Shown here: positions 25,126 to 33,068 of the stretch, piece by piece
Layout: each line of letters begins with the position of its first letter
How positions within the stretch are numbered: position 1 is the stretch's first letter
From: Bradyrhizobium sp. BR13661
GTDB taxonomy: Bacteria; Pseudomonadota; Alphaproteobacteria; Rhizobiales; Xanthobacteraceae
Reading direction: 5' to 3'
DNA: 64,000 nt
NCBI RefSeq assembly: GCF_029892425.1
Contig: NZ_JARXWB010000021.1
Span: 78,768 to 142,767 of the forward strand
Made by a program: the position numbers and the translations under genes
The notes under the pieces: generated by a model
Databases searched by the model: none
Seen by the model: the letters and a program-made list of their open reading frames with translations, nothing else
Told to the model about the DNA's origin: nothing

Positions 25126-25836
25126 ATGGGTATCGAACAGAAGGTTGCCATCATCACCGGTGCATCGCAGGGCATCGGCGCGGCCCTGGTCCAGGGCTTT
25201 CGCGATCGCAATTATCGCGTCGTCGCAACGGCACGCTCGGTCAAGCCGTCGAGTGACGATGACGTCCTCGCCGTTCCCGGCGACATCGCCGACCGGAAGA
25301 CTGCCGAGCGCGTTGTGGCAGAGACGGTCGCGCGCTTCGGCCGTGTCGACACACTCGTCAACAACGCCGGCATCTTCCTGGCAAAGCCGTTCACGCAATA
25401 TACCGCCGAAGACTACGCGGCGGTGATGGGCACCAATGTCGCCGGCTTCTTCAACATCACCCAGCTCGCGATCGCCGAGATGGAGAAACAGGGGTCGGGC
25501 CACGTCGTCCAGATCACGACCACACTCGTTGATCAGGCCAATTCGAACGTGCCCTCGGTGCTGGCCTCGCTGAGCAAGGGCGGGCTGAACGCCGCGACGA
25601 GGTCGCTGGCAATCGAATACGCCAAACGCGGCATTCGCGTGAACGCGGTCGCCCCCGGCATCATCAAATCGCCGATGCACCCGGTCTCGACGCACGCCCA
25701 GCTGGGCGCGATGCATCCGGTGGGTCACATGGGCGAGATGTCCGACATCGTCGATGCCGTGCTCTATCTCGAGGGCGCATCCTTCGTCACCGGCGAGATC
25801 TTGCATGTCGACGGCGGCCAGATCGCCGGCCACTAA
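25126..25836 (+). CDS. SDR-family protein lacking the canonical catalytic tyrosine
   Basis: The 236-residue protein has all classical SDR landmarks except the active site. TGASQGIGAALVQGF (cofactor), DIADRKTAE, NNAGIFLAKPF and the C-terminal VNAVAPGIIKSPMHP and LHVDGGQIAGH are present. Where YxxxK should stand it reads ASLSKGGLNAATRSLAIEYA, so alanine occupies the tyrosine position, and the usual serine about 13 residues earlier is also absent (ITTTLVDQ). Either the chemistry differs or the protein binds cofactor without standard reduction. Start ATG 25126 follows an AGGAG site. The MFS gene is 34 bases downstream with its own strong ribosome site, so they are probably co-expressed under the LysR regulator. 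Confidence 0.88.
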   Translation: MGIEQKVAIITGASQGIGAALVQGFRDRNYRVVATARSVKPSSDDDVLAVPGDIADRKTAERVVAETVARFGRVDTLVNNAGIFLAKPFTQYTAEDYAAVMGTNVAGFFNITQLAIAEMEKQGSGHVVQITTTLVDQANSNVPSVLASLSKGGLNAATRSLAIEYAKRGIRVNAVAPGIIKSPMHPVSTHAQLGAMHPVGHMGEMSDIVDAVLYLEGASFVTGEILHVDGGQIAGH

Positions 25837-25870
25837 GGACGCATCCGCGCGCCCCTGCGCGCAGGAGGAT

Positions 25871-27103
25871 ATGATGACCAACGCACATACGAAGCAACAT
25901 CTGGAGACCCGGCTGCGTCAGCAGCCGGGATCGGATTCACAAACTACCTGGCGCTATGCGATGGCGGGACTGTCCGCATCGTTGGTCGGACTTGGCCTCG
26001 CCCGCTTTTCCTATACGCCTCTGATCCCCGCTTTGATCGCGGCGAAATGGTTCAGCGCCTCCGACGTCGTCTATCTCGGCGCGGCGAACCTTGCGGGCTA
26101 CCTCGCCGGCGCTCTCGCAGCACGGGTTGTCGCGGCACGCATCGGCGCAGTCCGCGCGTTGCGCGCGATGATGCTGCTGGCCACGCTCTCCTTCTTTGCC
26201 AGCTCAGCGCCGGTGTCCTTCACCTGGTTCTTCGCCTGGCGCTTCCTCTCCGGCCTCAGCGGCGGAATCATCATGGTGCTGGCGGCCTCCATCATTCTGC
26301 CGCACACCTCGCCCACCCGGCGCGGCATTGTCGGCGGCGTGATCTTTGCGGGCGTTGGTCTTGGCGTCGCCGCATCGGGCACGCTGGTGCCGCTGCTGCT
26401 GCAACAAGGCCTGCAGCAAAGCTGGTACGGCCTCGGCGTCCTGTCAGCCGTGCTGACGCTCACGAGCTGGTGGAACTGGCCTGCAGACGCCAGGACTGAC
26501 ACCGCGCCGACGCATCATGCAAAGCAGCGCCACACCTCGACGTCCGCCTTTGCACTGCTGATCCAATACGGCCTCAACGCAGTCACGCTGGTGCCGCACA
26601 TGGTCTTCATCGTCGACTTCGTGGCGCGGGGGCTCGGCCAGGGCATTGCTGCCGGATCACGCTACTGGGTGCTGTACGGTCTCGGCGCGATCATAGGCCC
26701 ACTCGTCACCGGCCATCTCGGCGACCGGTCGGGCTTCGGTCCGGGCTTGCGCGCGGCGTTCCTGATCGAAGCGGCCGCTGTGCTGCTTCCCACGGTCAGC
26801 ACTGCACCGGCGTCTCTGATCGTATCGAGCGTCGTGATCGGAGGGTTCACGCCCGGCATCGTGCCCCTCGTGCTCGGACGCATTCATGAGCTCGTCCCGC
26901 ACGCGAGCGAGCAGCAGCGCGCGACGTGGAGCCATGCCACCACCAGCTTTGCGCTGTTCCAGGCCGCCGCCGCTTACGGCTTCTCCTGGATCTATGCGAA
27001 CACGGGCGGCGACTATCTGGTCTTGTTCGCGCTCGGCGGCGGCGCCGCCGCGCTGGCGCTCGCAATCGACCTTGGCCTCGCGCTCACCATGCGGAAAGCA
27101 TAG
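25871..27103 (+). CDS. MFS transporter, YbfB/YjiJ-like
   Basis: A 410-residue membrane protein with about twelve helices. ATG 25871 is preceded by AGGAGG at 25863-25868, the clearest ribosome site in the region; an earlier in-frame start at 25754 lies inside the SDR gene. GLGLARFSYTPLIPALI early and RFLSGLSGGIIMVLAAS in the fourth helix region resemble YbfB/YjiJ-type carriers, as does the GDRSGFG loop between helices 8 and 9. It likely exports a small molecule handled by the linked SDR or LysR system. It converges on the monooxygenase gene with 14 bases between stops. Confidence 0.87.
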   Translation: MMTNAHTKQHLETRLRQQPGSDSQTTWRYAMAGLSASLVGLGLARFSYTPLIPALIAAKWFSASDVVYLGAANLAGYLAGALAARVVAARIGAVRALRAMMLLATLSFFASSAPVSFTWFFAWRFLSGLSGGIIMVLAASIILPHTSPTRRGIVGGVIFAGVGLGVAASGTLVPLLLQQGLQQSWYGLGVLSAVLTLTSWWNWPADARTDTAPTHHAKQRHTSTSAFALLIQYGLNAVTLVPHMVFIVDFVARGLGQGIAAGSRYWVLYGLGAIIGPLVTGHLGDRSGFGPGLRAAFLIEAAAVLLPTVSTAPASLIVSSVVIGGFTPGIVPLVLGRIHELVPHASEQQRATWSHATTSFALFQAAAAYGFSWIYANTGGDYLVLFALGGGAAALALAIDLGLALTMRKA

Positions 27104-27117
27104 AAGCGGCGGCGTGA

Positions 27118-28578
27118 TCAGGAATACTGCATCACGCCGTCGTCGATCCGCCCGAAGCGCAACGACACGATATCGAGCGCATAGTTCTGGTACAGCCGCC
27201 ATGGCTGCTTCGAGCCCTGCTTCGGCATCTTCGCGACCGAGCGCTGCACGTAGCCCGAAGTGAAGTCGAGCGACGGCTGCGCGGTGATCTCGGGATCATC
27301 ATTGTGCGGCATGCACTGACGGAAATTGTGCCGATCCATGTAGTTGAGGAGCCGGCAGACATATTCGCAGGTGAGATCGCATTTCAGCGTCCACGACGCG
27401 TTGGTGTAGCCGAACGCCGAGGCCATGTTGGGCACGTCGGCATACATCATGCCCTTGTAGGTGAGCGTGTTGGCAAAATCGACGGCGCGGCCGTCGACGC
27501 TGACCTCTAATCCGCCAACGACCTGGAGCACGAGGCCCGTCGCCGTCACGATGATATCGGCGGGCAGCTCGCTGCCATCCTTCAGGCGGATGCCATCGTG
27601 GGTAAAGGTGTCGATCTCGTTGGTGACCACGGCGGCGCGCTTTTCCCGGATCGCCTTGAACAAATCGCCGTCGGGCACGAGGCAGAGTCGCTGATCCCAG
27701 GGATTGTAGCGCGGCGTGAAATGGGTCGCGATATCGTAGTCCGGCCCGAGCGCCATACGCACGCCACCGAGGATCAGGTTCTTCACCTTGTCCGGCCGCC
27801 GGCGGCTGAGCTGGAAGAAGAACATCCCCCACATCACGTTGCGCCAGCGGATCAGATGATAGGCCAGCCGCGCCGGCAGGTTGCGACGCAGTTTGTTGGC
27901 GACGGGATCCTGCGCCGGGCGCGACACCACATAGGTCGGCGAGCGCTGCAGCATGGTGACCTGCGCCGCTGTCTTGGCGAGCTCCGGCACCAGCGTTACC
28001 GCGGTCGCGCCCGAGCCGATCACGACGACGCGTTTTCCGGCGTAGTCAATATCCTCGGTCCATTTCTGCGGATGGACGATACGACCGGCGAAATCCGCAA
28101 CGCCGGCAAACTCCGGCGTGTAGCCCGCCTCGTATTTGTAATAGCCCGCGCACATGAACAGGAAATTGCAGGTGAAGCGCACGGTCTCGGTCGCGCCCTC
28201 GCCCACCGCGTGCTCGACCTCGACAGTCCAGCGCGCCTCAGGCGTCGACCACGCCGCGCGCTTGACGCGATGGCGGAAGCGGATGTGCTTCTCGATGCCG
28301 TTCTCGGTCGCGGTCTCGCGCACATAATTCAGGATCTGCGGCCCGTCGGCGATCGCCTTCGGATCGGTCCACGGCTTGAAGGAATAGCCGAGCGTGAACA
28401 TGTCGCTGTCGGAGCGGATGCCGGGATAGCGAAACAGGTCCCAGGTGCCACCGATACAGTCACGTCCCTCCAGAATGACGTAGCTCTTGCCCGGGCACTT
28501 GGTCTGCAGATGATAGCCTGCACCGATGCCCGACAGACCGGCACCGACGATCAGCACGTCGAAATGTTCTTGTTGCAT
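27118..28578 (-). CDS. Flavin-containing monooxygenase, Baeyer-Villiger type
   Basis: The 486-residue protein begins with an FAD site LIVGAGLSGIGAGYHL at residues 9-24, followed by GGTWDLFRYPGIRSDSDMFT, a block shared by Baeyer-Villiger monooxygenases. The fingerprint FxGxxxHxxxW appears as FAGRIVHPQKW near residue 165, and the NADPH Rossmann site VVIGSGATAVTLVPELA follows near 185. These enzymes insert oxygen next to a ketone, or oxygenate soft heteroatoms, using FAD and NADPH. ATG 28578 is preceded by GGAGGA; the open frame further upstream to 28686 is not family-like. Physiological substrate unknown. Confidence 0.92.
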   Translation of the reverse strand: MQQEHFDVLIVGAGLSGIGAGYHLQTKCPGKSYVILEGRDCIGGTWDLFRYPGIRSDSDMFTLGYSFKPWTDPKAIADGPQILNYVRETATENGIEKHIRFRHRVKRAAWSTPEARWTVEVEHAVGEGATETVRFTCNFLFMCAGYYKYEAGYTPEFAGVADFAGRIVHPQKWTEDIDYAGKRVVVIGSGATAVTLVPELAKTAAQVTMLQRSPTYVVSRPAQDPVANKLRRNLPARLAYHLIRWRNVMWGMFFFQLSRRRPDKVKNLILGGVRMALGPDYDIATHFTPRYNPWDQRLCLVPDGDLFKAIREKRAAVVTNEIDTFTHDGIRLKDGSELPADIIVTATGLVLQVVGGLEVSVDGRAVDFANTLTYKGMMYADVPNMASAFGYTNASWTLKCDLTCEYVCRLLNYMDRHNFRQCMPHNDDPEITAQPSLDFTSGYVQRSVAKMPKQGSKQPWRLYQNYALDIVSLRFGRIDDGVMQYS

Positions 28579-28700
28579 GGTTTCCTCCGCCGAGGCGGGA
28601 TAGTCCGACCGCAAGCCCGAGCCGTCAATCCGCAACAACCGAACCGGGAACCGAATTTTCGCACCGGCGCCGCCGCCTCCCGCCACACGGACAAAGCAAA

Positions 28701-28726
28701 AAGGCCCCGGATCGCTCCGGGGCCTT
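28701..28726 (-). terminator. Rho-independent terminator of ahcY
   Basis: An 11-base perfect stem AAGGCCCCGGA / TCCGGGGCCTT with a four-base loop lies 24 bases past the ahcY stop. On the minus strand it is followed by TTTTGCTTT. It shares its core with the terminators at 21992 and 22565. Confidence 0.88.
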
Positions 28727-28749
28727 CGCCTGCTCTGAATAGATCGAAC

Positions 28750-30171
28750 TCAGTAGCGGTAGTGGTCCGACTTGTACGGGCCTTCCTGCTTCACGCCGAT
28801 ATAGTCGGCCTGGTCCTTGCGGAGCTCGGTGAGCTTGACGCCGATCTTGGCGAGGTGCAGGCGCGCGACCTTCTCGTCGAGGGTCTTCGGCAGCACGTAG
28901 ACTTCCTTCTTGTACTTGCCGTCCTTGTTGTTGGCGAACAGCTCGATCTGCGCCAGCGTCTGGTTGGTGAAGGACGCCGACATCACGAACGAAGGATGGC
29001 CCATCGCGTTGCCGAGGTTCACGAGGCGGCCTTCCGACAGCAGGATGATGCGGTGCTTGTCGGGGAACTCGATCTCGTCGACCTGGGGCTTGATGTTGGT
29101 CCACTTCAGATTGCGCAGAGACGCGATCTGAATCTCGTTGTCGAAGTGACCGATGTTGCAGACGATGGCGCGATCTTTCATCGCACGCATGTGCTCGATG
29201 GTGATGATGTCCTTGTTGCCGGTCGCGGTCACGAAGATGTCGGCGCGGGGCGCGGCGTCTTCCATGGTCGTGACTTCATAGCCTTCCATCGAAGCCTGCA
29301 GCGCGCAGATCGGATCGACTTCCGACACCATCACGCGGCAGCCGGCCTGGCGCAGTGAGGCGGCCGAGCCCTTGCCGACGTCGCCGAAGCCCGCGACCAT
29401 CGCGACCTTGCCCGACATCATCACGTCGGTGCCGCGGCGGATGCCGTCGACCAGCGATTCGCGGCAGCCATAGAGGTTGTCGAACTTCGACTTCGTGACG
29501 CTGTCGTTGACGTTGATCGCCGGCCACAGCAGCGTGCCGGCCTTCTGCATGTCATAGAGACGATGCACGCCCGTGGTGGTTTCTTCGGAAACGCCCTTGA
29601 TGCTCTCGGCGATCGCGGCGAAGTAACCCTTGGGCTTTTCCTTGAGCTGCTTCTTCAGAAGCGCGAAGAAGACTTCCTCTTCTTCCGAAGCCGGCTTGTC
29701 CAGGAAAGCGGTGTCGCCCTTCTCGGCCCGCAGACCGAGATGGACGTACATGGTGGCGTCGCCGCCGTCGTCCAGGATCATGTTCGGGTGACCGCCACCG
29801 TGCCAGTCGAACAGTTTTGCGGTGTAGTCCCAGTAGTCTTTCAGCGTCTCGCCCTTGACGGCGAACACCGGAATGCCGGCGGCGGCGATCGCCGCGGCGG
29901 CGTGGTCCTGGGTCGAATAGATGTTGCAGGAGACCCAGCGGATGTCGGCGCCGAGCGCTGCCAGTGTCTCGATCAGCACGCCGGTCTGGATCGTCATGTG
30001 CAGGGAGCCGGCGATGCGCGCGCCCTTCAGCGGCTGCTTCGGGCCATACTCCTCGCGGGTGGCCATCAGGCCGGGCATCTCGGTCTCGGCGAGCGAGAGC
30101 TCCTTGCGGCCGAAATCAGCGAGCGAAATGTCCTTGACGATGTAATCGGTGAAGCCGGGCTTCGCGTTCAT
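28750..30171 (-). CDS. ahcY: Adenosylhomocysteinase (S-adenosyl-L-homocysteine hydrolase)
   Basis: At 473 residues it has the length of proteobacterial AhcY with the extra mid-domain insertion. Landmarks are LHMTIQTGVLIETLAALGA near residue 56, SCNIYSTQDHAAAAIA near 80, LLWPAINVNDSVTKSKFDN near 220, and the NAD-binding VAGFGDVGKGSAASLRQ near 258; it ends KSDHYRY. It splits S-adenosylhomocysteine into adenosine and homocysteine. It follows metK on the same strand after a 117-base gap that includes a palindromic repeat, so both belong to the methyl cycle. Confidence 0.97.
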   Translation of the reverse strand: MNAKPGFTDYIVKDISLADFGRKELSLAETEMPGLMATREEYGPKQPLKGARIAGSLHMTIQTGVLIETLAALGADIRWVSCNIYSTQDHAAAAIAAAGIPVFAVKGETLKDYWDYTAKLFDWHGGGHPNMILDDGGDATMYVHLGLRAEKGDTAFLDKPASEEEEVFFALLKKQLKEKPKGYFAAIAESIKGVSEETTTGVHRLYDMQKAGTLLWPAINVNDSVTKSKFDNLYGCRESLVDGIRRGTDVMMSGKVAMVAGFGDVGKGSAASLRQAGCRVMVSEVDPICALQASMEGYEVTTMEDAAPRADIFVTATGNKDIITIEHMRAMKDRAIVCNIGHFDNEIQIASLRNLKWTNIKPQVDEIEFPDKHRIILLSEGRLVNLGNAMGHPSFVMSASFTNQTLAQIELFANNKDGKYKKEVYVLPKTLDEKVARLHLAKIGVKLTELRKDQADYIGVKQEGPYKSDHYRY

Positions 30172-30250
30172 TGCGAGTGTCCTGTTGTTGAGCGGGCATT
30201 CCGGGACGCCTCGAAGAAGGTGCCCCGGACTAGCGGCGTGAAGATGAAGA

Positions 30251-30276
30251 ATTCCGGATTCATGCGAACCCGGAAT
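30251..30276. repeat. Palindromic intergenic repeat between metK and ahcY
   Basis: Eleven-base arms ATTCCGGATTC and GAACCCGGAAT with one mismatch are separated by ATGC, and the whole is flanked by TGACG. The ATTCCGGGTTC...CCGGAAT core resembles the short palindromes scattered between genes of Bradyrhizobium-type genomes. It may act as a processing or attenuating hairpin between the two genes. Confidence 0.6.
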
Positions 30277-30288
30277 GACGCACGAAAA

Positions 30289-31485
30289 TCAGACCGCGCG
30301 CTTGAGCGCTTCGACGAGGTCGGTCTTCTCCCAGGAGAAGCCGCCCTCGTTGTCGGGCGTGCGGCCGAAATGGCCGTAAGCCGAGGTGCGCGCGTAGATC
30401 GGGCGATTGAGATCGAGATGGGTGCGGATGCCGCGCGGGGTGAGGTCCATCGCCTTGGCAGCGGCCTTCTCGAGCTGGTCTTCCGACACTTTACCGGTGC
30501 CGTGGGTGTCGATGTAGATCGACAACGGACGCGCGACGCCGATGGCGTAGGCGAGCTGCAGCGTGCAGCGATCGGCAAGGCCGGCCGCGACGATGTTCTT
30601 GGCGACGTAACGCGCAGCGTAGGCCGCCGAACGGTCGACCTTGGTCGGATCCTTGCCGGAGAACGCGCCGCCGCCGTGCGGGGCCGCGCCACCGTAGGTG
30701 TCGACGATGATCTTGCGGCCGGTCAGACCGGAGTCGCCGTCGGGACCGCCGATGAAGAACTTGCCGGTGGGGTTGATGTGCCAGATGGTCTTCGGCGTGA
30801 TCCAGTCCTTCGGCAGCGCCTCGCGCACATAGGGCTCGACGATGTCGCGGATCTGCTTCGACGAGATGTCCTCGATCAGATGCTGGTGCGACACCACGAT
30901 CTCGCGCACGCCGACCGGCTTGCCGTTCTCGTACTGCACGGTGACCTGGCTCTTGGAGTCGGGGCCCAGCACCTTCTCCCTGCCGGAGTGGCGGGCTTCC
31001 GAGATCAGGCGCAGAATCTTGTGCGCGTAGAAGATCGGCGCCGGCATCAGGTCCGGCGTTTCGTTGGTGGCGTAACCGAACATGATGCCCTGGTCGCCGG
31101 CCCCCTCTTCCTTGACTTCGCCCGGCTGCAGGGCGTCGACACCCTGGGCGATGTCGGCCGACTGCGGATGCAGCAGGATCTCGATATCGGCGGTCTTCCA
31201 GTGAAATCCTGCCTGCTCGTAGCCGATGTCCTTGATCGCGGCGCGTACCACGCTCTCGATCTGCTCATTGGTGACGGAGGCGGGACCGCGGGTCTCGCCC
31301 GCGATCACCACCTTGTTGGTGGTCGCCAGCGTCTCGCAGGCGGCGCGGATCTGCCACGGGTCGATGCCGGCCTTCGGCCCTTCGCGATAGAACAGGTCGA
31401 CGATTTCGTCGGAGATCCGGTCGCAGACCTTGTCTGGATGGCCTTCGGACACGGATTCACTGGTGAAGAGATAGGACGCGCGCAT
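30289..31485 (-). CDS. metK: S-adenosylmethionine synthetase
   Basis: The 398-residue protein has the MetK hallmarks: LFTSESVSEGHPDKVCDRISD at residues 6-26 in outline, then GDQGIMFGYATNETPDLMP near 118 and GGGAFSGKDPTKVDRSAAY near 260 (P-loop-like). The enzyme makes S-adenosylmethionine from methionine and ATP. I use ATG 31485; a TTG just before it (31488) would add one residue. The 61-base gap to the upstream fusion gene is short and shows no riboswitch fold I can recognise, so transcription from further upstream is likely. Confidence 0.97.
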   Translation of the reverse strand: MRASYLFTSESVSEGHPDKVCDRISDEIVDLFYREGPKAGIDPWQIRAACETLATTNKVVIAGETRGPASVTNEQIESVVRAAIKDIGYEQAGFHWKTADIEILLHPQSADIAQGVDALQPGEVKEEGAGDQGIMFGYATNETPDLMPAPIFYAHKILRLISEARHSGREKVLGPDSKSQVTVQYENGKPVGVREIVVSHQHLIEDISSKQIRDIVEPYVREALPKDWITPKTIWHINPTGKFFIGGPDGDSGLTGRKIIVDTYGGAAPHGGGAFSGKDPTKVDRSAAYAARYVAKNIVAAGLADRCTLQLAYAIGVARPLSIYIDTHGTGKVSEDQLEKAAAKAMDLTPRGIRTHLDLNRPIYARTSAYGHFGRTPDNEGGFSWEKTDLVEALKRAV

Positions 31486-31546
31486 CAAGAAACCCCTTGT
31501 TCCACCGCTACCGGCGGACGTTTGCGATGTTTACAGTTGGATTAAG

Positions 31547-32902
31547 TCAATCACGCCGGCGCGAGATGACGTAGGATTCGTCGAGAAACCAGAGCCCGTT
31601 GTACTTCCGCAGCACATCCCTGGCGGCATCCAGAGTGCGGCCGTTTTGAGTCATATCTGTCAACCGGTCGTCCTCAATCTGGGCGACATACACTGCCGCA
31701 TTCCACGCTGCAAAGGCCGTCGAGGTTCCGATAGTGCCCGTCACCTCGTTGGGCAGCGCTTCCATATCATACCTGAAGATCGAACGGTTATCCGCATAAG
31801 CATTAAAATTTAAGTCGCGGCCCAACGATCCGAGCTCATACTTAACGGCGCGCAATAGCTCATGACGGCTCACCGAGAAAGGATTTTCTCCAGGCCAGAT
31901 CGCCTGGATCATTTCCATGCCGGGATCATGACCATGGGAGTGGATTCCGATCAGGCGGCCGCCCGGTCGCAAGGCCTTGGCCAGCGGTGCAATAATCCGC
32001 TTGGCCCGGAAATTGACCGAAGACAGGGCCCGGTATGGCTGGGATGCAATTACGAGGTCGAAATTGGCCTCGGTCTGGCCCGGCCGCGGAATGGTCGAAT
32101 CGAGCAAGAACCGGTGGTCCTCGCGGTAGAGCACCAGGACCACAGGCCGCTCGTACAGCGGCATGGCCGTGCGCGGGCTGATCGCGGCGCGCCAGTTCTG
32201 CTCCAGGAACGGCCGCAGCTCGGCGATCTGCTGCTCGAACTCGCCCGATGAGGCGCCGCGCAGCGGAACCTCATGCCACACGGTGGCCGCGGCCGCCGTG
32301 GGCGATGCCGGCGTCAGCCAGGGCGCCTCGGAATAGAACATGTTGGTAAAGACGAAAACCGAGGCCGGATGCTCGAATATGCGGTCCGGCACCTTTTCCA
32401 GCGTCAGCCGCAGATCCTCGAGACTGAGCTCCTTGCCTGCCACATAGAACGGCATATGCGGGTAGCGCTGGTGGGTCGCGCGCAGCACCCGCGCCAGCAC
32501 CGTGCCGTCGCCCACACCGGCATCGAAAATGCGCAGCGCCGGCGGACGCGGATGGATGGTGGAGAGTTCGAGCGCCACCCGGTCGGCAATGACCCGCTTC
32601 TCGCTGCAGGTGTGGACGAACAGCAGATATTTCTGCCGGTTCTCGAAGAAGCGGAAATTGCCGCGCGGATCGCGCTTTTCCGGGGGCACCTGAAGCCCCC
32701 GCGGTGGCGGCAAGCCGCCGGTCGTCGATGCCGCGATATAGGCCTGGATCCGCTCCAGCGTATCGATGGTGATGCGCTTGCCCTCGCGCAGCCGGTGGAC
32801 GAGCTTCCCATCGTTCACCGCACGCCGGCCAAACGTCGATTCCGCCATGTCCGCCGTGCGGCAGAACTCGGTGATTTGGCTCAGGATTTCGTCGTTTTTC
32901 AT
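31547..32902 (-). CDS. Putative fusion: N-terminal DNA-binding-like domain plus C-terminal SAM-dependent methyltransferase-like domain
   Basis: A 451-residue protein starting MKNDEILSQITEF; the in-frame ATG 32923 is an alternative. Residues 1-58 include MAESTFGRRAVNDGKLVHRL and an LREGKRITIDTLERIQAYI helix, a pattern I associate with small alphaproteobacterial helix-turn-helix proteins. From residue 120 a class I methyltransferase-like fold begins: RIFDAGVGDGTVLARVL (motif I with glycines at 129, 131, 133), NFDLVIASQPYRAL near 280 (motif IV position, SQPY instead of NPPY) and LRPGGRLIGIHSHG near 311. It leads the metK-ahcY group on the same strand. Being next to SAM synthesis, it could sense SAM or methylate a target; both are guesses. 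Confidence 0.75.
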   Translation of the reverse strand: MKNDEILSQITEFCRTADMAESTFGRRAVNDGKLVHRLREGKRITIDTLERIQAYIAASTTGGLPPPRGLQVPPEKRDPRGNFRFFENRQKYLLFVHTCSEKRVIADRVALELSTIHPRPPALRIFDAGVGDGTVLARVLRATHQRYPHMPFYVAGKELSLEDLRLTLEKVPDRIFEHPASVFVFTNMFYSEAPWLTPASPTAAAATVWHEVPLRGASSGEFEQQIAELRPFLEQNWRAAISPRTAMPLYERPVVLVLYREDHRFLLDSTIPRPGQTEANFDLVIASQPYRALSSVNFRAKRIIAPLAKALRPGGRLIGIHSHGHDPGMEMIQAIWPGENPFSVSRHELLRAVKYELGSLGRDLNFNAYADNRSIFRYDMEALPNEVTGTIGTSTAFAAWNAAVYVAQIEDDRLTDMTQNGRTLDAARDVLRKYNGLWFLDESYVISRRRD

Positions 32903-33068
32903 GGGTGGGATTGCGGTGGGCAAGAGAGTTGGGAACCGTCTCCTAGCAAATTCTGCCCACTCTGGGAATACCGCCGCCCTGCTTTACCCCAGCTCCGATG
33001 ACGCGGGCGTGAACCCCGAGGTGCCGCCGGGCAACAAACAAGTCACTTCTCCTGAAGGAACCGCCGCC

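Noticed and set aside
27598..29358. 586-codon plus-strand frame across the monooxygenase and ahcY
   Set aside because: It runs antisense to two recognised genes and across a terminator.
29563..31545. Long plus-strand open frame (660 codons) opposite metK and ahcY
   Set aside because: It mirrors the GC-rich codon pattern of two certain genes on the other strand; the translation is rich in Arg/Asp/Gly/Val with no family motif.
31486..31546. Possible SAM riboswitch upstream of metK
   Set aside because: Only 61 bases separate the genes, and I see no SAM-I, SAM-II or SAM/SAH riboswitch pairing pattern.
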